Source: Sphingomonas sp. 28-63-12
Lineage (GTDB): Bacteria; Pseudomonadota; Alphaproteobacteria; Sphingomonadales; Sphingomonadaceae
Direction of reading: 5' to 3'
Assembly: GCA_002281535.1 (NCBI GenBank)
Contig: NCGD01000019.1
Span: forward strand, 1 to 44,250
DNA: 44,250 bases
Below, piece after piece: positions 25,544-34,482 of this stretch. The notes below the pieces were generated by a model. The model saw nothing but the letters and a program-made list of their open reading frames with translations. It did not search any database and was not told the origin of the DNA. The position numbers and the translations under genes were made by a program. Position 1 is the stretch's first letter. Each line of letters opens with the position of its first letter.

Positions 25544-26457
25544 TGTGCACCCTCCAGCGCGGCTGGGCCGACAATTTTGACAAAGGCATCGTGCAAGCCG
25601 GGCCGCTCGATCGACAAGCCGGCAATGCCATGGCCCGCGTCGATCAGCATGACCAGCAGGGGCTCGATGCCGCTGTCGGGCATGCGAAACTTCCAGCCCG
25701 CCCCTTCGCGCTCGGCGCCGGCCGGCAGTAGCGCCGCCAGCCCCATGCCATCGCGCTGGGGGACATAATGGACTTGTTGCGGCAGCATCCCGCGCGCGTC
25801 GGCAACGGTGCCCTCGAAGCGGCGCTTGCCGCCGGCAATGATCGCCAGCCCGTCGCAGAGTCGCTCGGCATGGCTCATGATGTGCGTGGAAAACAGGATC
25901 GTCGCACCGCGGTTCCGCTCGGCAATGATCAGCGCCTCGAGCCGTTCCTGGTTGACCGGATCCAGCCCCGAAAAGGGTTCGTCCAGCACCAGCAGATCAG
26001 GCTGGTGGACGACCGAGCCGAGCAGCTGCACCAGTTGCGCCATGCCTTTGGAGAGTTTGCGGATCTTGTCGTCGACGGCATGGCCAAGCCCGGCCGCTTC
26101 CATCAGCGTCGCCGCACGTTTGCGCCCCTCACGCCAGTCGAGCCCGCGCAGCGCACCCATGAAGGCGATTGCTTCGCGCGCCTTCATCGCTGGATACAGG
26201 CCGCGCTCCTCAGGCAGATAGCCGATATGGTCGCTCGCCTCGCGCGGGCGGCTATGGCCGAGCAGGCTGCGCTGCCCCTCATCGGGTTCGATGATGCCCA
26301 GCAGCATGCGCAGCGTCGTTGTCTTGCCGGCACCATTGGGCCCGAGCACGCCATAGATCGCGCCGCGCGGCACCGCGATATCGACCCCGTCGACCACCCG
26401 CCGATCGCCGAAGCGCTTGACCAGCCCGGTGGCGCTGATCGCCAGTTCGCTTTTCAA
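25540..26457 (-). CDS. ABC transporter ATP-binding protein (NatA-like)
   Basis: Cytoplasmic ATPase partner of the following ABC-2 permease. Walker A GPNGAGKTTTLRML is at about 39-52, the Q-loop region follows the GYLPEERGLYP segment, and the signature is degenerate: LSKGMAQLVQLL in place of LSGGQ. Walker B is DLLVLDEPFSGLDPVN, with the H-loop in FSTHIMSHAE. YLPEERGLY is characteristic of the NatA/YhaQ branch. The C-terminal 90 residues form the extra domain typical of this branch. The start lies 78 bases from the divergent queG start, so promoters for both must fit in that gap. Confidence 0.94.
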   Translation of the reverse strand: MKSELAISATGLVKRFGDRRVVDGVDIAVPRGAIYGVLGPNGAGKTTTLRMLLGIIEPDEGQRSLLGHSRPREASDHIGYLPEERGLYPAMKAREAIAFMGALRGLDWREGRKRAATLMEAAGLGHAVDDKIRKLSKGMAQLVQLLGSVVHQPDLLVLDEPFSGLDPVNQERLEALIIAERNRGATILFSTHIMSHAERLCDGLAIIAGGKRRFEGTVADARGMLPQQVHYVPQRDGMGLAALLPAGAEREGAGWKFRMPDSGIEPLLVMLIDAGHGIAGLSIERPGLHDAFVKIVGPAALEGAQ

Positions 26458-26534
26458 GAAAATCCCCTAACGAGTGAAGCCTGGATGACGGGAGGCGTTT
26501 ATCGCCCCTTTCAGCTGATGGGTAGCGGGCAAGG

Positions 26535-27686
26535 ATGAACGAAAACAAGCGATTCGCCGAGAAACTGAAGACAAAAGCAGCCGAATTGGGGTTTGCTGCC
26601 TGCGGGATCGCGCCTGCCGCGCTCGCGCCGCAAACGGCCGAGCGGTTGCGGGGCTGGCTGGCGGACGGGGCGCATGGCGACATGATCTGGATGGAAGCGC
26701 GCGCCGATCAGCGCGCCGGGCCGCGCGCGCTCTGGCCGGCGGTCAACAGCGTGATCGCGCTGGGGATGAGTTATGCCCCGGCCATCGATCCGATGGCGCT
26801 GGCAGGCGAGGCCGATCGAGCGCGAATCTCGGTCTATGCGCAGGGCGGCGATTATCACGATGTGGTGAAGCGCGCGCTCAAGGCGCTGGCGCGCTGGATC
26901 GTCGAAACGGCGGGCGGCGATCTCAAGGTGTTCGTCGATACAGCACCCGTGATGGAAAAGCCGCTGGCGGAAGCCGCCGGGCTGGGCTGGCAAGGCAAGC
27001 ACACCAATCTGGTCAGCCGCGATTCGGGCAGCTGGCTGTTTCTCGGGGCGATCTACACCACACTCGATCTGGCGCCCGATGTGGCCGGGCGGGATCGCTG
27101 CGGCAGTTGTGATGCCTGCCAGCGCGTTTGCCCGACCAACGCCTTTCCCGCCCCCTATCGGCTCGATGCGCGACGCTGCATTTCCTATCTGACGATCGAG
27201 CATCACGGCCCGATTCCGCATGAATTTCGCGCCGGGATCGGTAACCGCATCTATGGTTGTGATGATTGTCTGGCGGTGTGCCCGTGGAACAAGTTTGCCG
27301 AATCGGCCGCCGCCAATCTTGCCTTTGCGCCGCGGGCCGAGCTTGCCGCCCCTGCGCTGGCCGATCTGCTCGCGCTTGACGATGCCGATTTTCGCAGCGT
27401 CTTTGCAGGATCACCGATCAAGCGGATCGGGCGTGACCGGATGATTCGCAATTGCCTGATCGCGGCGGGCAATAGCGGGGCGGTGGCGCTGGTGGCCCGG
27501 GTCGTGGCGCTGCTCGATGATCCGGCACCGGTGGTGCGGGGCGCGGCGGTCTGGGCATTGCAGCGGCTCGATGCCGGGCATTGGGCCCGGGAACGAGCTG
27601 GGCGATTGTCCATGGAAGATGATCCGGCCGTCAGGGCCGAATGGCTATCTTCCTCCGTCGCGCCGGGTGAGCGCAGCGACGCATGA
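26535..27686 (+). CDS. queG: Epoxyqueuosine reductase
   Basis: QueG performs the last step of queuosine synthesis in tRNA, reducing epoxyqueuosine with cobalamin and iron-sulfur clusters. The 383-residue protein has [19 protein letters not shown] (Asp135 at the catalytic position). Two ferredoxin-like 4Fe-4S sets follow: C189-x2-C192-x2-C195-x3-C199 with P, and C242-x2-C245-x3-C249 with P, plus C215. The C-terminal 100 residues are HEAT-like helical repeats ([20 protein letters not shown]). ATG 26535 directly follows GGGCAAGG. Its last 42 bases overlap the opposite-strand lipoprotein gene. Confidence 0.96.
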   Translation: MNENKRFAEKLKTKAAELGFAACGIAPAALAPQTAERLRGWLADGAHGDMIWMEARADQRAGPRALWPAVNSVIALGMSYAPAIDPMALAGEADRARISVYAQGGDYHDVVKRALKALARWIVETAGGDLKVFVDTAPVMEKPLAEAAGLGWQGKHTNLVSRDSGSWLFLGAIYTTLDLAPDVAGRDRCGSCDACQRVCPTNAFPAPYRLDARRCISYLTIEHHGPIPHEFRAGIGNRIYGCDDCLAVCPWNKFAESAAANLAFAPRAELAAPALADLLALDDADFRSVFAGSPIKRIGRDRMIRNCLIAAGNSGAVALVARVVALLDDPAPVVRGAAVWALQRLDAGHWARERAGRLSMEDDPAVRAEWLSSSVAPGERSDA

Positions 27687-28016
27687 CGCCCGATCGATCG
27701 GGCTGCCGTCTGGCTGGCGCGAATCGACATAGGTTACCACCGGCGCGCTGACGCCCTTGGGATAGAGATAGGCATCGAGCACGCAGGCCGCACTGGTGAA
27801 TTGCAATTTGCGGCCATTGCCCTCGCGGATATCGGCGTCGGGCTGGCCGAACAGCGCGACCAGCGCGGCAGCATCGCGGCCGATCACCCGATCCAGCCCG
27901 GCCCGCATTGCCGATGGCACCGGGGTCGTGTCGGGGCGCGCCGAGATCGAGCTGCCGGTGGTCGTGCAGCCAGCCAGCGCCAGGGCCATGATCGTCACGC
28001 TTGCCAGTCGCCGCAT
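27645..28016 (-). CDS. Small putative lipoprotein (123 aa)
   Basis: The start at ATG 28016 gives a compact lipoprotein signal, [17 protein letters not shown], with lipobox LAGC. The mature part is about 105 residues: a helical segment ([24 protein letters not shown]), then [20 protein letters not shown] and [12 protein letters not shown], with two cysteines that could form a disulfide. The pattern of a short helix, F-G-x-P, then beta strands resembles small outer-membrane assembly-type lipoproteins (SmpA/OmlA-like), but this is inference. It runs tail to tail with queG and overlaps it by 42 bases. Confidence 0.8.
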   Translation of the reverse strand: MRRLASVTIMALALAGCTTTGSSISARPDTTPVPSAMRAGLDRVIGRDAAALVALFGQPDADIREGNGRKLQFTSAACVLDAYLYPKGVSAPVVTYVDSRQPDGSPIDRASCVAALTRRDGGR

Positions 28017-28166
28017 CGCGCCGCATCCTTCGATTATTGCGTTGTCAGCCGAACCACGAAGCGACGTTGGCAGCAAGTGCCGCCGGCTCGGCTGGACGCG
28101 CGAAGGTTGCGTATCGCCGCGCTGGCTTCTACCGAGCGCGCTTGTCCAGCCTGAGCGGAGACCCGA

Positions 28167-29165
28167 GTGACCGAACCCCGTTATGATGTCGTCGCGATCG
28201 GCAATGCGATCGTCGATGTTCTTGCCCATACCGACGATGGCTTCATCGCCCAGGAGGGGATGGCCAAGGGATCGATGCAGCTGATGTTCTCGCCCGAAGA
28301 GGCCGATGCGCTCTATGCCAAGATGGCAGCGGGCATCGAGGCCAGCGGCGGATCAGCGGCGAACACCGTTGCCGGCATCGCCGCGCTTGGCGGCAAATGC
28401 GGTTTCATTGGCCAGCTCGCCGACGATCAGCTGGGCCAGGTGTTCGCGCATGATATTCGCGCAATGGGCGTGGCCTTCAATACGCCAGTTCGTGGCGGTG
28501 AGCCGACCACGGCGCGGTGCCTGATCTTCGTGACGCCCGATGGCCAGCGGACGATGAATACCTTTCTGGGCGCATCGCAGTTTCTTCCGGCCAGCGCGCT
28601 CGACGAACAATTGATCGCCGACAGCGCCATTCTCTATCTCGAAGGCTATCTCTGGGACCCCGAAGAGCCGCGCGCGGCGATGCGCAAGGCGATCGATATC
28701 GCGCGCGGTGCGGGGCGGCGGGTCGCGTTCACCCTGTCGGACGTGTTCTGCATTTCGCGCCACCGGGGCGATTTCCTGGCGCTGATGGCCGACGGACTGA
28801 TCGACATCCTGTTCGCCAATGAAGCCGAAATCCTCTCGCTGATGGAAACCGAGGATGTCGACGCTGCCGTCGCCCGCGCCGCCGCGCAGGTGCCGCTGCT
28901 GGTCGTGACCCGCAGCGAAAAGGGCGCAATGGCAATTGCCGGATCGGACCGCGCTGAAGTGCCGGCCGAGGCAATCGATGCGGTCGTCGATACCACCGGT
29001 GCCGGCGATCTGTTCGCGGCGGGCTTCCTCCACGGCCAGGCGCAGGGCCTCGGCCTCGAAGCATCGCTGCGGATGGGCGCGATCTGCGCGGCCGAAATCA
29101 TCAGCCATTTCGGCGCGCGGCCGATGGTCGACATGAAGGCGCTGATGGCTGAAAAGCTCGGCTGA
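28167..29165 (+). CDS. PfkB family carbohydrate kinase, adenosine-kinase-like
   Basis: A ribokinase-fold kinase of 332 residues. GGSAANTVAGIAALGG near 61-76 is the N-terminal PfkB signature (sugar site), and DTTGAGDLFAAGFLHG at 275-290 the C-terminal signature, with the anion hole and catalytic Asp281. The early GNAIVDVLA and EGMAKGSMQLM segments match the bacterial/eukaryotic adenosine kinase branch better than ribokinase or fructokinase, so phosphorylation of adenosine or a similar nucleoside is the likely activity. A strong terminator follows. It stands alone between divergent and convergent neighbours. Confidence 0.9.
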   Translation: MTEPRYDVVAIGNAIVDVLAHTDDGFIAQEGMAKGSMQLMFSPEEADALYAKMAAGIEASGGSAANTVAGIAALGGKCGFIGQLADDQLGQVFAHDIRAMGVAFNTPVRGGEPTTARCLIFVTPDGQRTMNTFLGASQFLPASALDEQLIADSAILYLEGYLWDPEEPRAAMRKAIDIARGAGRRVAFTLSDVFCISRHRGDFLALMADGLIDILFANEAEILSLMETEDVDAAVARAAAQVPLLVVTRSEKGAMAIAGSDRAEVPAEAIDAVVDTTGAGDLFAAGFLHGQAQGLGLEASLRMGAICAAEIISHFGARPMVDMKALMAEKLG

Positions 29166-29187
29166 GCTGCCGCCAGCCAAGCCCAAG

Positions 29188-29222
29188 AAAAAAGGGCCGG
29201 GGAGCAATCCCCGGCCCTTTTT
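29188..29222. terminator. Bidirectional rho-independent terminator
   Basis: A GC-rich stem, GGGCCGGGG/CCCCGGCCC, with loop AGCAAT is flanked by an A-run on the left and a T-run on the right. It can therefore terminate transcription in both directions. It lies between the converging kinase (plus) and APC permease (minus) genes. Confidence 0.92.
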
Positions 29223-29244
29223 CATGGGCTCGTTGCGGGTGGGG

Positions 29245-30807
29245 TCAGTTGACCACCGGCCCGGGAAATTCGCCCATATCCGGCCCGGGCATTTCATCCT
29301 GGTCATGCTGCAACCGGCTGAAGTGAATGCCATAGGCAAAATAGACGAGGATCGCTGCTGTCGTATAATAAGCGAAGAACCAGAGCACTTTCGCCTCGAT
29401 CGCGGTGATCAGGTAAAGGCACGAGCCGATGCCCAGGACCGGCAGGATCGGTCCGAACGGGACGCGGAAGCCGCGTGGCAGATCGGGCGCCGAGATGCGC
29501 AGCCAGATCACGGTGAGGCAGACGATGGCGAAGGCCGCCAGCGTGCCGACCGAGGTGAGATCGCCCAGGATGTTGATGTCAAAGAACCCGGCCGCCACCG
29601 CGACGATCAGGCCGACGGTCAGCGTGTTGATCCACGGCGTCTTGAACTTGGGATGGACGGTCGAAAATACGCGCGGCAGCAGACCGTCACGCGCCATGGT
29701 ATAGAAGATGCGGGTCTGGCCATACATCAGCACCAGCACCACCGAGGTGAGGCCGATGATCGCACCGGCCTTGATGATGCCGGCAAACCAGGCCCATTGC
29801 GGGCCCATCGAATCGACCGCGACGGCGACCGGATCGGGGACGTTCAGCGACTTGTAGTTGACCATCAACGTTAGCACGGCGGCGACAAGCATGTAGAGCA
29901 CGGTGCAGACGATCAGCGAGCCGATGATGCCGAACGGCATGTCTTTTTTGGGGTCCTTGGCTTCCTGGCCGGCGGTCGAGACCGCCTCGAAGCCGATATA
30001 GGCGAAGAACACGATCGAGGCAGCGCGCATGATGCCGCCAACGCCGAAATGGCCTTCGCCGGCTTCGGCTGGCGGGATGAACGGCGTCCAGTTGGCGGCA
30101 ATACGCGCCGGCAGATCCATCAGCACGGTCGTGCCGCAGATGATGATAAACGCCAGGATGACGCTGACCTTGATCGCGACGATTGCGTTGTTGACCTTGG
30201 CGCTTTCCGAAACACCGACGACCAGCAGCACCGACAGCACGGTGCAGATCAGGAAGGCCGGCAGGTTGAACGCGGTGAACACCGGCGCCCCGTCGATGAT
30301 GACCTGCACGCCGTCCTTGAGCAGCGGATACCCTGCCGGGCCGGTCAATTGCGCGGGGATGAACAGGCCGAAATCCTTCAGCAGGCTGACGACATAACCC
30401 GACCAGCCGACCGCGACGACCGATGCTGCCAGGCCATATTCGAGCAGCAGCAGCGCGCCCATGATCCACGCGGCGAATTCGCCCAGCGTGGTGTAGCTAT
30501 AGGTATAAGCCGACCCTGAAACCGGCAGAGTCGACGATAATTCGGCATAGCAGAGCCCGGCAAAGGCGCAGACCACGCCGGCGACCACGAAGGAGAGCAG
30601 CACGGCCGGGCCGGCATGCAGCGCGGCGGCGTTGCCGGTTCGCACGAAAATACCTGCACCGATGATGCAGCCAACGCCCAGCAGCAGCAAGTTCCACGAT
30701 CCCAGGGTTCGCTTCAATTCGCTGGTCTGGGTTTCGCGTTGCACCTGCGCCAGGGTTTTTCGACCCCCCATGCGCGCGAAAAAGCCCGGTTTCGGACGTG
30801 ACGCCAT
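29245..30807 (-). CDS. APC superfamily amino acid permease (cationic amino acid transporter type)
   Basis: An inner-membrane amino-acid transporter of 520 residues with about 12-14 hydrophobic segments. LLLLGVGCIIGAGIFVRTG is the hallmark first membrane helix (G-x-G-I-G-x-G-I-F pattern). CYAELSSTLPVSGSAYTYSY follows in helix 3, and IVFFAYIGFEAVSTAGQEAK in helix 6 is characteristic of the CAT/YfnA-like branch. The N-terminal 35 residues are cytoplasmic and basic. GGGGACAG before ATG 30807 is the ribosome site. The specific amino acid cannot be read from sequence. Confidence 0.93.
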   Translation of the reverse strand: MASRPKPGFFARMGGRKTLAQVQRETQTSELKRTLGSWNLLLLGVGCIIGAGIFVRTGNAAALHAGPAVLLSFVVAGVVCAFAGLCYAELSSTLPVSGSAYTYSYTTLGEFAAWIMGALLLLEYGLAASVVAVGWSGYVVSLLKDFGLFIPAQLTGPAGYPLLKDGVQVIIDGAPVFTAFNLPAFLICTVLSVLLVVGVSESAKVNNAIVAIKVSVILAFIIICGTTVLMDLPARIAANWTPFIPPAEAGEGHFGVGGIMRAASIVFFAYIGFEAVSTAGQEAKDPKKDMPFGIIGSLIVCTVLYMLVAAVLTLMVNYKSLNVPDPVAVAVDSMGPQWAWFAGIIKAGAIIGLTSVVLVLMYGQTRIFYTMARDGLLPRVFSTVHPKFKTPWINTLTVGLIVAVAAGFFDINILGDLTSVGTLAAFAIVCLTVIWLRISAPDLPRGFRVPFGPILPVLGIGSCLYLITAIEAKVLWFFAYYTTAAILVYFAYGIHFSRLQHDQDEMPGPDMGEFPGPVVN

Positions 30808-30894
30808 GTTTACTGTCCCCTTTTGCCGCGCGGTTCCGCGGCGGAAATGCGTGAAGCGGCCAAGCCTAACCGCAAATCAAGGGCATGCAATCCC

Positions 30895-31272
30895 TTATCG
30901 CGCGAGCATCGGTCCCAGTGCGTGCCCGGCAAACAGGTGGACATGAAGGTGTGGCACCTCCTGATGCGCATCCAGCCCGGTATTGGCGAGCAACCGATAG
31001 CCCGGCGCGACCAGCCCCGCCGCGCGCGCGACCGTGCCGACCGCGCGGACGAACCCGGCGATCTCGGCATCGCCAGCCCGCGCGCTGAAATCGTCCCACG
31101 AAACATAGGCCCCGCGCGGGATCACCAGAATATGCGTCGGCGCCTGTGGATTGATGTCGTGAAAGGCGATTGCAAAATCATCTTCATACACGCGCATGGA
31201 CGGGATTTCCCCGCGCAGGATCTTTGCGAAGATATTCTGGTCATCATAGGGCTGGGTGGCGTCGATGGGCAT
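30895..31272 (-). CDS. HIT family protein (histidine-triad nucleotide hydrolase)
   Basis: HIT proteins hydrolyse AMP-linked or other nucleotide phosphoramidates. The 125-residue protein matches HinT: FAKILRGEIPS at the start, HDINPQAPTHILVIPR in the middle and the triad H-x-H-x-H as HLHVH at 108-112. Its ribosome site (AAAGGA) lies inside the last codons of hisE, and the two genes are 4 bases apart, so it is the distal cistron of the histidine operon here. A hisE-HIT pairing is frequent in alphaproteobacteria. Confidence 0.95.
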   Translation of the reverse strand: MPIDATQPYDDQNIFAKILRGEIPSMRVYEDDFAIAFHDINPQAPTHILVIPRGAYVSWDDFSARAGDAEIAGFVRAVGTVARAAGLVAPGYRLLANTGLDAHQEVPHLHVHLFAGHALGPMLAR

Positions 31273-31276
31273 CTCG

Positions 31277-31597
31277 CTATTCCTTTCGCGCGGCTTTTTC
31301 GTCGATGCCCGACACGCCTTCGCGACGTCGCATCTCGGCGCGGATATCGTCGAGGCTCAGCCCGCAATCGGCGAGCAGCACGAGCAGGTGGAACACCAGG
31401 TCGGTCGCCTCGCCGATCAACGCCGTCTTGTCATCGCCGAGGGACGCGATCACGGTTTCAACGGCTTCCTCGCCAACCTTTTGCGCGATCTTGGCGCGCC
31501 CGGCGGCAAATAACTTGGCGGTATAGCTCGTCTTGGGATCGGCGCCATGGCGGCTGCGGATCACGGATTCGAGCGTCGTGAGGAAGTCTTCGGCCAT
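31277..31597 (-). CDS. hisE: Phosphoribosyl-ATP diphosphatase
   Basis: Second step of histidine synthesis: PR-ATP to PR-AMP plus pyrophosphate. The all-alpha MazG-like domain is evident: LTTLESVIRSRHGADPKTSYTA, then KVGEEAVETVIA with the metal-binding E-E-x-x-E, and LVFHLLVLLADCGLSLDDI. ATG 31597 gives 106 residues, the normal family length. A GTG at 31627 would add ten residues; neither has a clear Shine-Dalgarno. Here it is a separate gene, with no HisI domain attached. It is preceded by a small exported protein gene and followed at once by the HIT gene. Confidence 0.93.
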   Translation of the reverse strand: MAEDFLTTLESVIRSRHGADPKTSYTAKLFAAGRAKIAQKVGEEAVETVIASLGDDKTALIGEATDLVFHLLVLLADCGLSLDDIRAEMRRREGVSGIDEKAARKE

Positions 31598-31644
31598 GCC
31601 CGGTGGCTGGCGCAGCTTGGCGCGCACGTCAATCCCGGGCGGGG

Positions 31645-31842
31645 TTACTTCTTGGCAGCCTCGGCGCGTTTCCTGGCGAAGCGCGCGCGCATCGCCTTGC
31701 GCACGACAAAGATGCCCGCCGCCGCCATTGCTGCCAGCGCGAGGTCCGAAAGCTCAGGCGCGGTGCGCGGGTGGACGACGCCTGAATGCGGCGCATCGGC
31801 GAGCGCGGGAGAAGCGAGCAGCAGGGCAAGGGCAAAGCGCAT
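31645..31842 (-). CDS. Tiny exported protein with PEP-CTERM-like tail (65 aa)
   Basis: A signal peptide, MRFALALLLASPALA, is followed by only about 15 residues, then APELSDLALAAMAAAGIFVV and RKAMRARFARKR: a Pro-Glu-x-Ser motif, a hydrophobic helix and an Arg/Lys-rich end. That order resembles the PEP-CTERM sorting tail of exosortase substrates (P-E-P-S, helix, basic end) in a sphingomonad-like form, with Leu where the second Pro would be. The mature protein would be almost nothing but the sorting tail. The frame is open upstream to 31899, but ATG 31842 begins the signal peptide exactly. It lies between hisF and hisE on the same strand. No exosortase gene is in the window. A plain single-helix membrane protein is the alternative. 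Confidence 0.6.
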   Translation of the reverse strand: MRFALALLLASPALADAPHSGVVHPRTAPELSDLALAAMAAAGIFVVRKAMRARFARKRAEAAKK

Positions 31843-32007
31843 TGACCGGACATACCAGGCAGGGGTTAAACTTCGCTCACCACCGTCATTCTCAGTCAAA
31901 CCCTACTCCAAGCCCGTTACCCCGCACAGGCAGGGGCCTTTCGCCATCTTGCGCCCCGATGCGGCATGAGATCCCGGCTGTCGTCGGGGTGGCGCCATCG
32001 GGCAAAC

Positions 32008-32781
32008 CTATAGCTTAATCGGTCGTCGCACCGATACGCCGGCTGCCGCCAGCGCGGCATGGGCATCGGCAATGCTTGCTTCACCAAAATGGAAGATCGA
32101 CGCAGCAAGGACGGCGCTGGCATGGCCGTCGACGATTCCGGCGACCAGATCGCCGAGCCCGCCGACCCCGCCCGACGCCACCACCGGTACCCGGACCTGA
32201 TCGGCAATCAGGCGGATCAGATTCAGATCATAGCCGCTGCGCGTCCCGTCACGGTCCATCGACGTCACCAGCAATTCGCCTGCGCCCAGCTCGGCGAGGC
32301 GGAGCGCATGTTCGACTGCATCGATGCCGGTTGCGCGCCTGCCGCCATGGGTGAACACCTCCCACCGCCCAGGCTCAACCTGCCGGGCATCAACCGACGC
32401 AACGCAGCACTGGCTGCCGAAGCGATCGGCGATTTCCGCCACCACTTCTGGCCGGGAAACGGCAGCCGAGTTGACCGCGACCTTGTCCGCGCCCGCCAGC
32501 AGCAGCGCGCGCGCATCGTTGGCGGTGCGCACCCCGCCGCCGACGGTCAGCGGCATGAAGCAAACTTCAGCGGTGCGCCGCACGACGTCGAGAATCGTCC
32601 CGCGATCCTCATGGCTGGCGGTGATATCGAGGAAGCAAAGCTCATCCGCCCCGGCAGCGTCATAGGCGCGCGCCTGCTCGACCGGGTCGCCGGCGTCCTG
32701 CAGATCGACAAAGTTGACGCCCTTCACGACCCGGCCATTGGCGACGTCGAGACAGGGAATGACGCGGGCGCGAACGGTCAT
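32008..32781 (-). CDS. hisF: Imidazole glycerol phosphate synthase, cyclase subunit
   Basis: HisF closes the imidazole ring using ammonia delivered by HisH, yielding IGP and AICAR. The (beta/alpha)8 barrel is complete at 257 residues. [18 protein letters not shown] holds catalytic Asp12. [10 protein letters not shown] and [10 protein letters not shown] follow, [11 protein letters not shown] carries the second catalytic Asp region, and [10 protein letters not shown] with [12 protein letters not shown] forms the phosphate sites. The start at ATG 32781 ([10 protein letters not shown]) overlaps the stop of the small membrane gene by ATGA. The longer frame to 32817 is not needed. Confidence 0.97.
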   Translation of the reverse strand: MTVRARVIPCLDVANGRVVKGVNFVDLQDAGDPVEQARAYDAAGADELCFLDITASHEDRGTILDVVRRTAEVCFMPLTVGGGVRTANDARALLLAGADKVAVNSAAVSRPEVVAEIADRFGSQCCVASVDARQVEPGRWEVFTHGGRRATGIDAVEHALRLAELGAGELLVTSMDRDGTRSGYDLNLIRLIADQVRVPVVASGGVGGLGDLVAGIVDGHASAVLAASIFHFGEASIADAHAALAAAGVSVRRPIKL

Positions 32782-32996
32782 GCCGACAAAATCTTTACTG
32801 CCGCGATCAGCCCGCAAATTGCCAGCACCGAGTTAAAGGCAAATATTGCCCAAAATAATCGCGGCTGTTCTTGCTTTTGAATTTCAACATACGGGCCAGG
32901 AAACGCAACGTACCCTCGCCGGAAATCTCGTATCTGGTTCAATCCAAATGGGAAAACCAATACTAAAAGGACCAAACCCCCGAGGATGAGCATCAC
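32778..32996 (-). CDS. Small two-helix membrane protein inserted between hisA and hisF
   Basis: The protein has 72 residues and two hydrophobic helices: [17 protein letters not shown] at the N-terminus and [21 protein letters not shown] at the C-terminus. A basic/aromatic loop lies between them ([20 protein letters not shown]). Its start overlaps the hisA stop and its stop overlaps the hisF start, both as ATGA, so it is translated with them. By eye its GC content is near 48%, far below its neighbours, and its codons are unlike theirs (many AAA, AAT, TTT). I do not recognise a family and see no reason to link it to histidine synthesis. It looks like a later insertion. Confidence 0.7.
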   Translation of the reverse strand: MMLILGGLVLLVLVFPFGLNQIRDFRRGYVAFPGPYVEIQKQEQPRLFWAIFAFNSVLAICGLIAAVKILSA

Positions 32997-33727
32997 GCCG
33001 CCATCGCCACGCTGAGCGCTGCCGCCAGATCAAGCCGCCCGTCGTACAGCGCGCGGCCGGTAATGACGCCTTCGACGCCATCCTTGGCGTGCAGCGCGAG
33101 GATATGGATATCGGCGATGCCCTTCACCCCGCCGCTGGCGATCACGGGGATGCGTACCGATCGCGCCAGATCAACCGTTGCTTCGATATTGGCGCCCTTG
33201 AGCATCCCGTCGCGGCCGACATCGGTGAACAGCAGCGCCGCAACGCCTGCATCCTCGAACCGCCGGGCCATATCGACCACCTGGACCGTCGATACATCGG
33301 CCCAGCCCTTGGTCGCGACCATGCCGTCCTTGGCGTCGACCGCGACCACGATCCCGCCCGGAAAGTCGCGTGCGGCCGCGCGCACCAGCTCCGGATTCTC
33401 CAAAGCTGCCGTGCCGATCACGACGCGTGACACGCCCAGATCGAACCAGCGCTCGATCCCCGCCCGGTCGCGGATCCCGCCACCGAGCTGAACGTGGCCG
33501 GGAAAGCGCTCGACGATCGCCCTGACCGCGTCGCCATTGACCGAGAGCCCGGCAAAAGCGCCGTCGAGATCGACGACGTGCAGATAGGCCGCGCCCTGAT
33601 CGGCAAAGATCATCGCCTGTGCGGCAGGATCATCGCCATAAATGGTAGCGCGGTTCATATCGCCTTCGGCCAGGCGCACGACCTGCCCGGCCTTCAGATC
33701 GATGGCGGGAAATACGATCAAACTCAC
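32993..33727 (-). CDS. hisA: Phosphoribosylformimino-5-aminoimidazole carboxamide ribotide isomerase
   Basis: HisA isomerises ProFAR to PRFAR, the substrate of HisF/HisH. The barrel motifs are clear: VFPAIDLKAGQVVRL with catalytic Asp10, LGGGIRDRAG, VVAVDAKDGMVATKGW with the second catalytic Asp, and IPVIASGGVKG with GVITGRALYDG as phosphate sites. I place the start at GTG 33727, which overlaps the hisH stop (GTGA) and has GGAG eight bases upstream. A GTG at 33736 would add three residues. It precedes the small membrane gene with a four-base overlap. Confidence 0.96.
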   Translation of the reverse strand: MSLIVFPAIDLKAGQVVRLAEGDMNRATIYGDDPAAQAMIFADQGAAYLHVVDLDGAFAGLSVNGDAVRAIVERFPGHVQLGGGIRDRAGIERWFDLGVSRVVIGTAALENPELVRAAARDFPGGIVVAVDAKDGMVATKGWADVSTVQVVDMARRFEDAGVAALLFTDVGRDGMLKGANIEATVDLARSVRIPVIASGGVKGIADIHILALHAKDGVEGVITGRALYDGRLDLAAALSVAMAA

Positions 33728-34347
33728 GGCCGCCACTCCAGAAAGCGTTCAAGCAAGGCCAGCCCATAGCGCTGGCTCTTTTCGGGGTGGAACTGCACTC
33801 CCAACATATTGTCGCGGCCGATGGCCGCTGTCACCGCGCCGCCATGCTCGGTGGTGGCGATCACGCCCCCGGCGTCTTTGGCGGGTTCAAAGCCGAAGCT
33901 GTGCAGAAAATAGGCCTCGCCGGGTTCGATCAGCGGGTGCGCGACCTGCGGCACCACATCGTTCCAGCCCATATGCGGCACCTTGGCGGTCGGATCGGCA
34001 GGAGCGAGCGGCCGCACTGTCCCGCGAATCCAGCCAAGCCCTGCGTGCGTGCCGAATTCCTCCCCCGCTTCCGCCATTAATTGCATGCCGACACAAATCC
34101 CCAGAAACGGCACCCCGCCGCCGAGCACGCGGACGGTAAGCGCCTCGGTCATCCCCGGCACGGCGCGCAGCGCGCTGGCGCAGGCACCGAAGGCGCCAAC
34201 ACCGGGCAGCACAATCCGGTCGGCACAGGCAACCACTGCGGCGTTAGACGTGATGTCGATCGAACGAGCCCCGGCTGCCTTTAACGCATTGGCGACCGAA
34301 TGGAGATTGCCCGCGCCATAGTCGATCAGCGCGATTCGGTTACTCAC
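33724..34347 (-). CDS. hisH: Imidazole glycerol phosphate synthase, glutaminase subunit
   Basis: A class I glutamine amidotransferase that supplies ammonia to HisF. The 207-residue protein has the oxyanion strand LPGVGAFG near 48-54, the nucleophile Cys85 in FLGICVGMQL, and the His187-Glu189 pair in GVQFHPEKS. IALIDYGAGNLHSV at the N-terminus is typical. It overlaps hisA as a GTGA junction. A paired-hairpin repeat separates it from hisB upstream. Confidence 0.97.
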   Translation of the reverse strand: MSNRIALIDYGAGNLHSVANALKAAGARSIDITSNAAVVACADRIVLPGVGAFGACASALRAVPGMTEALTVRVLGGGVPFLGICVGMQLMAEAGEEFGTHAGLGWIRGTVRPLAPADPTAKVPHMGWNDVVPQVAHPLIEPGEAYFLHSFGFEPAKDAGGVIATTEHGGAVTAAIGRDNMLGVQFHPEKSQRYGLALLERFLEWRP

Positions 34348-34368
34348 GAGGAATCACCCATCACATCG

Positions 34369-34451
34369 CGTCACCCCAGCGAAAGCTGGGGTCTCTATAG
34401 GGCTGGCGTCTGGGCCAGAACCGCGAGATGCCAGCTTTCGCTGGCATGACG
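34369..34451. repeat. Paired-hairpin REP/BIME-like repeat, copy 2
   Basis: An 83-base element of the same length and end sequences as copy 1. Both hairpins are identical to those at 18000-18082 (ACCCCAGC-GAAA-GCTGGGGT and TGCCAGC-TTTC-GCTGGCA), while the 30 or so bases between them differ. It sits inside the his operon between hisB and hisH, where it could modulate transcript stability or read-through. Confidence 0.92.
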
Positions 34452-34482
34452 ATACTGGTTCAGGGCAGGCGGGTCGCCGCAC

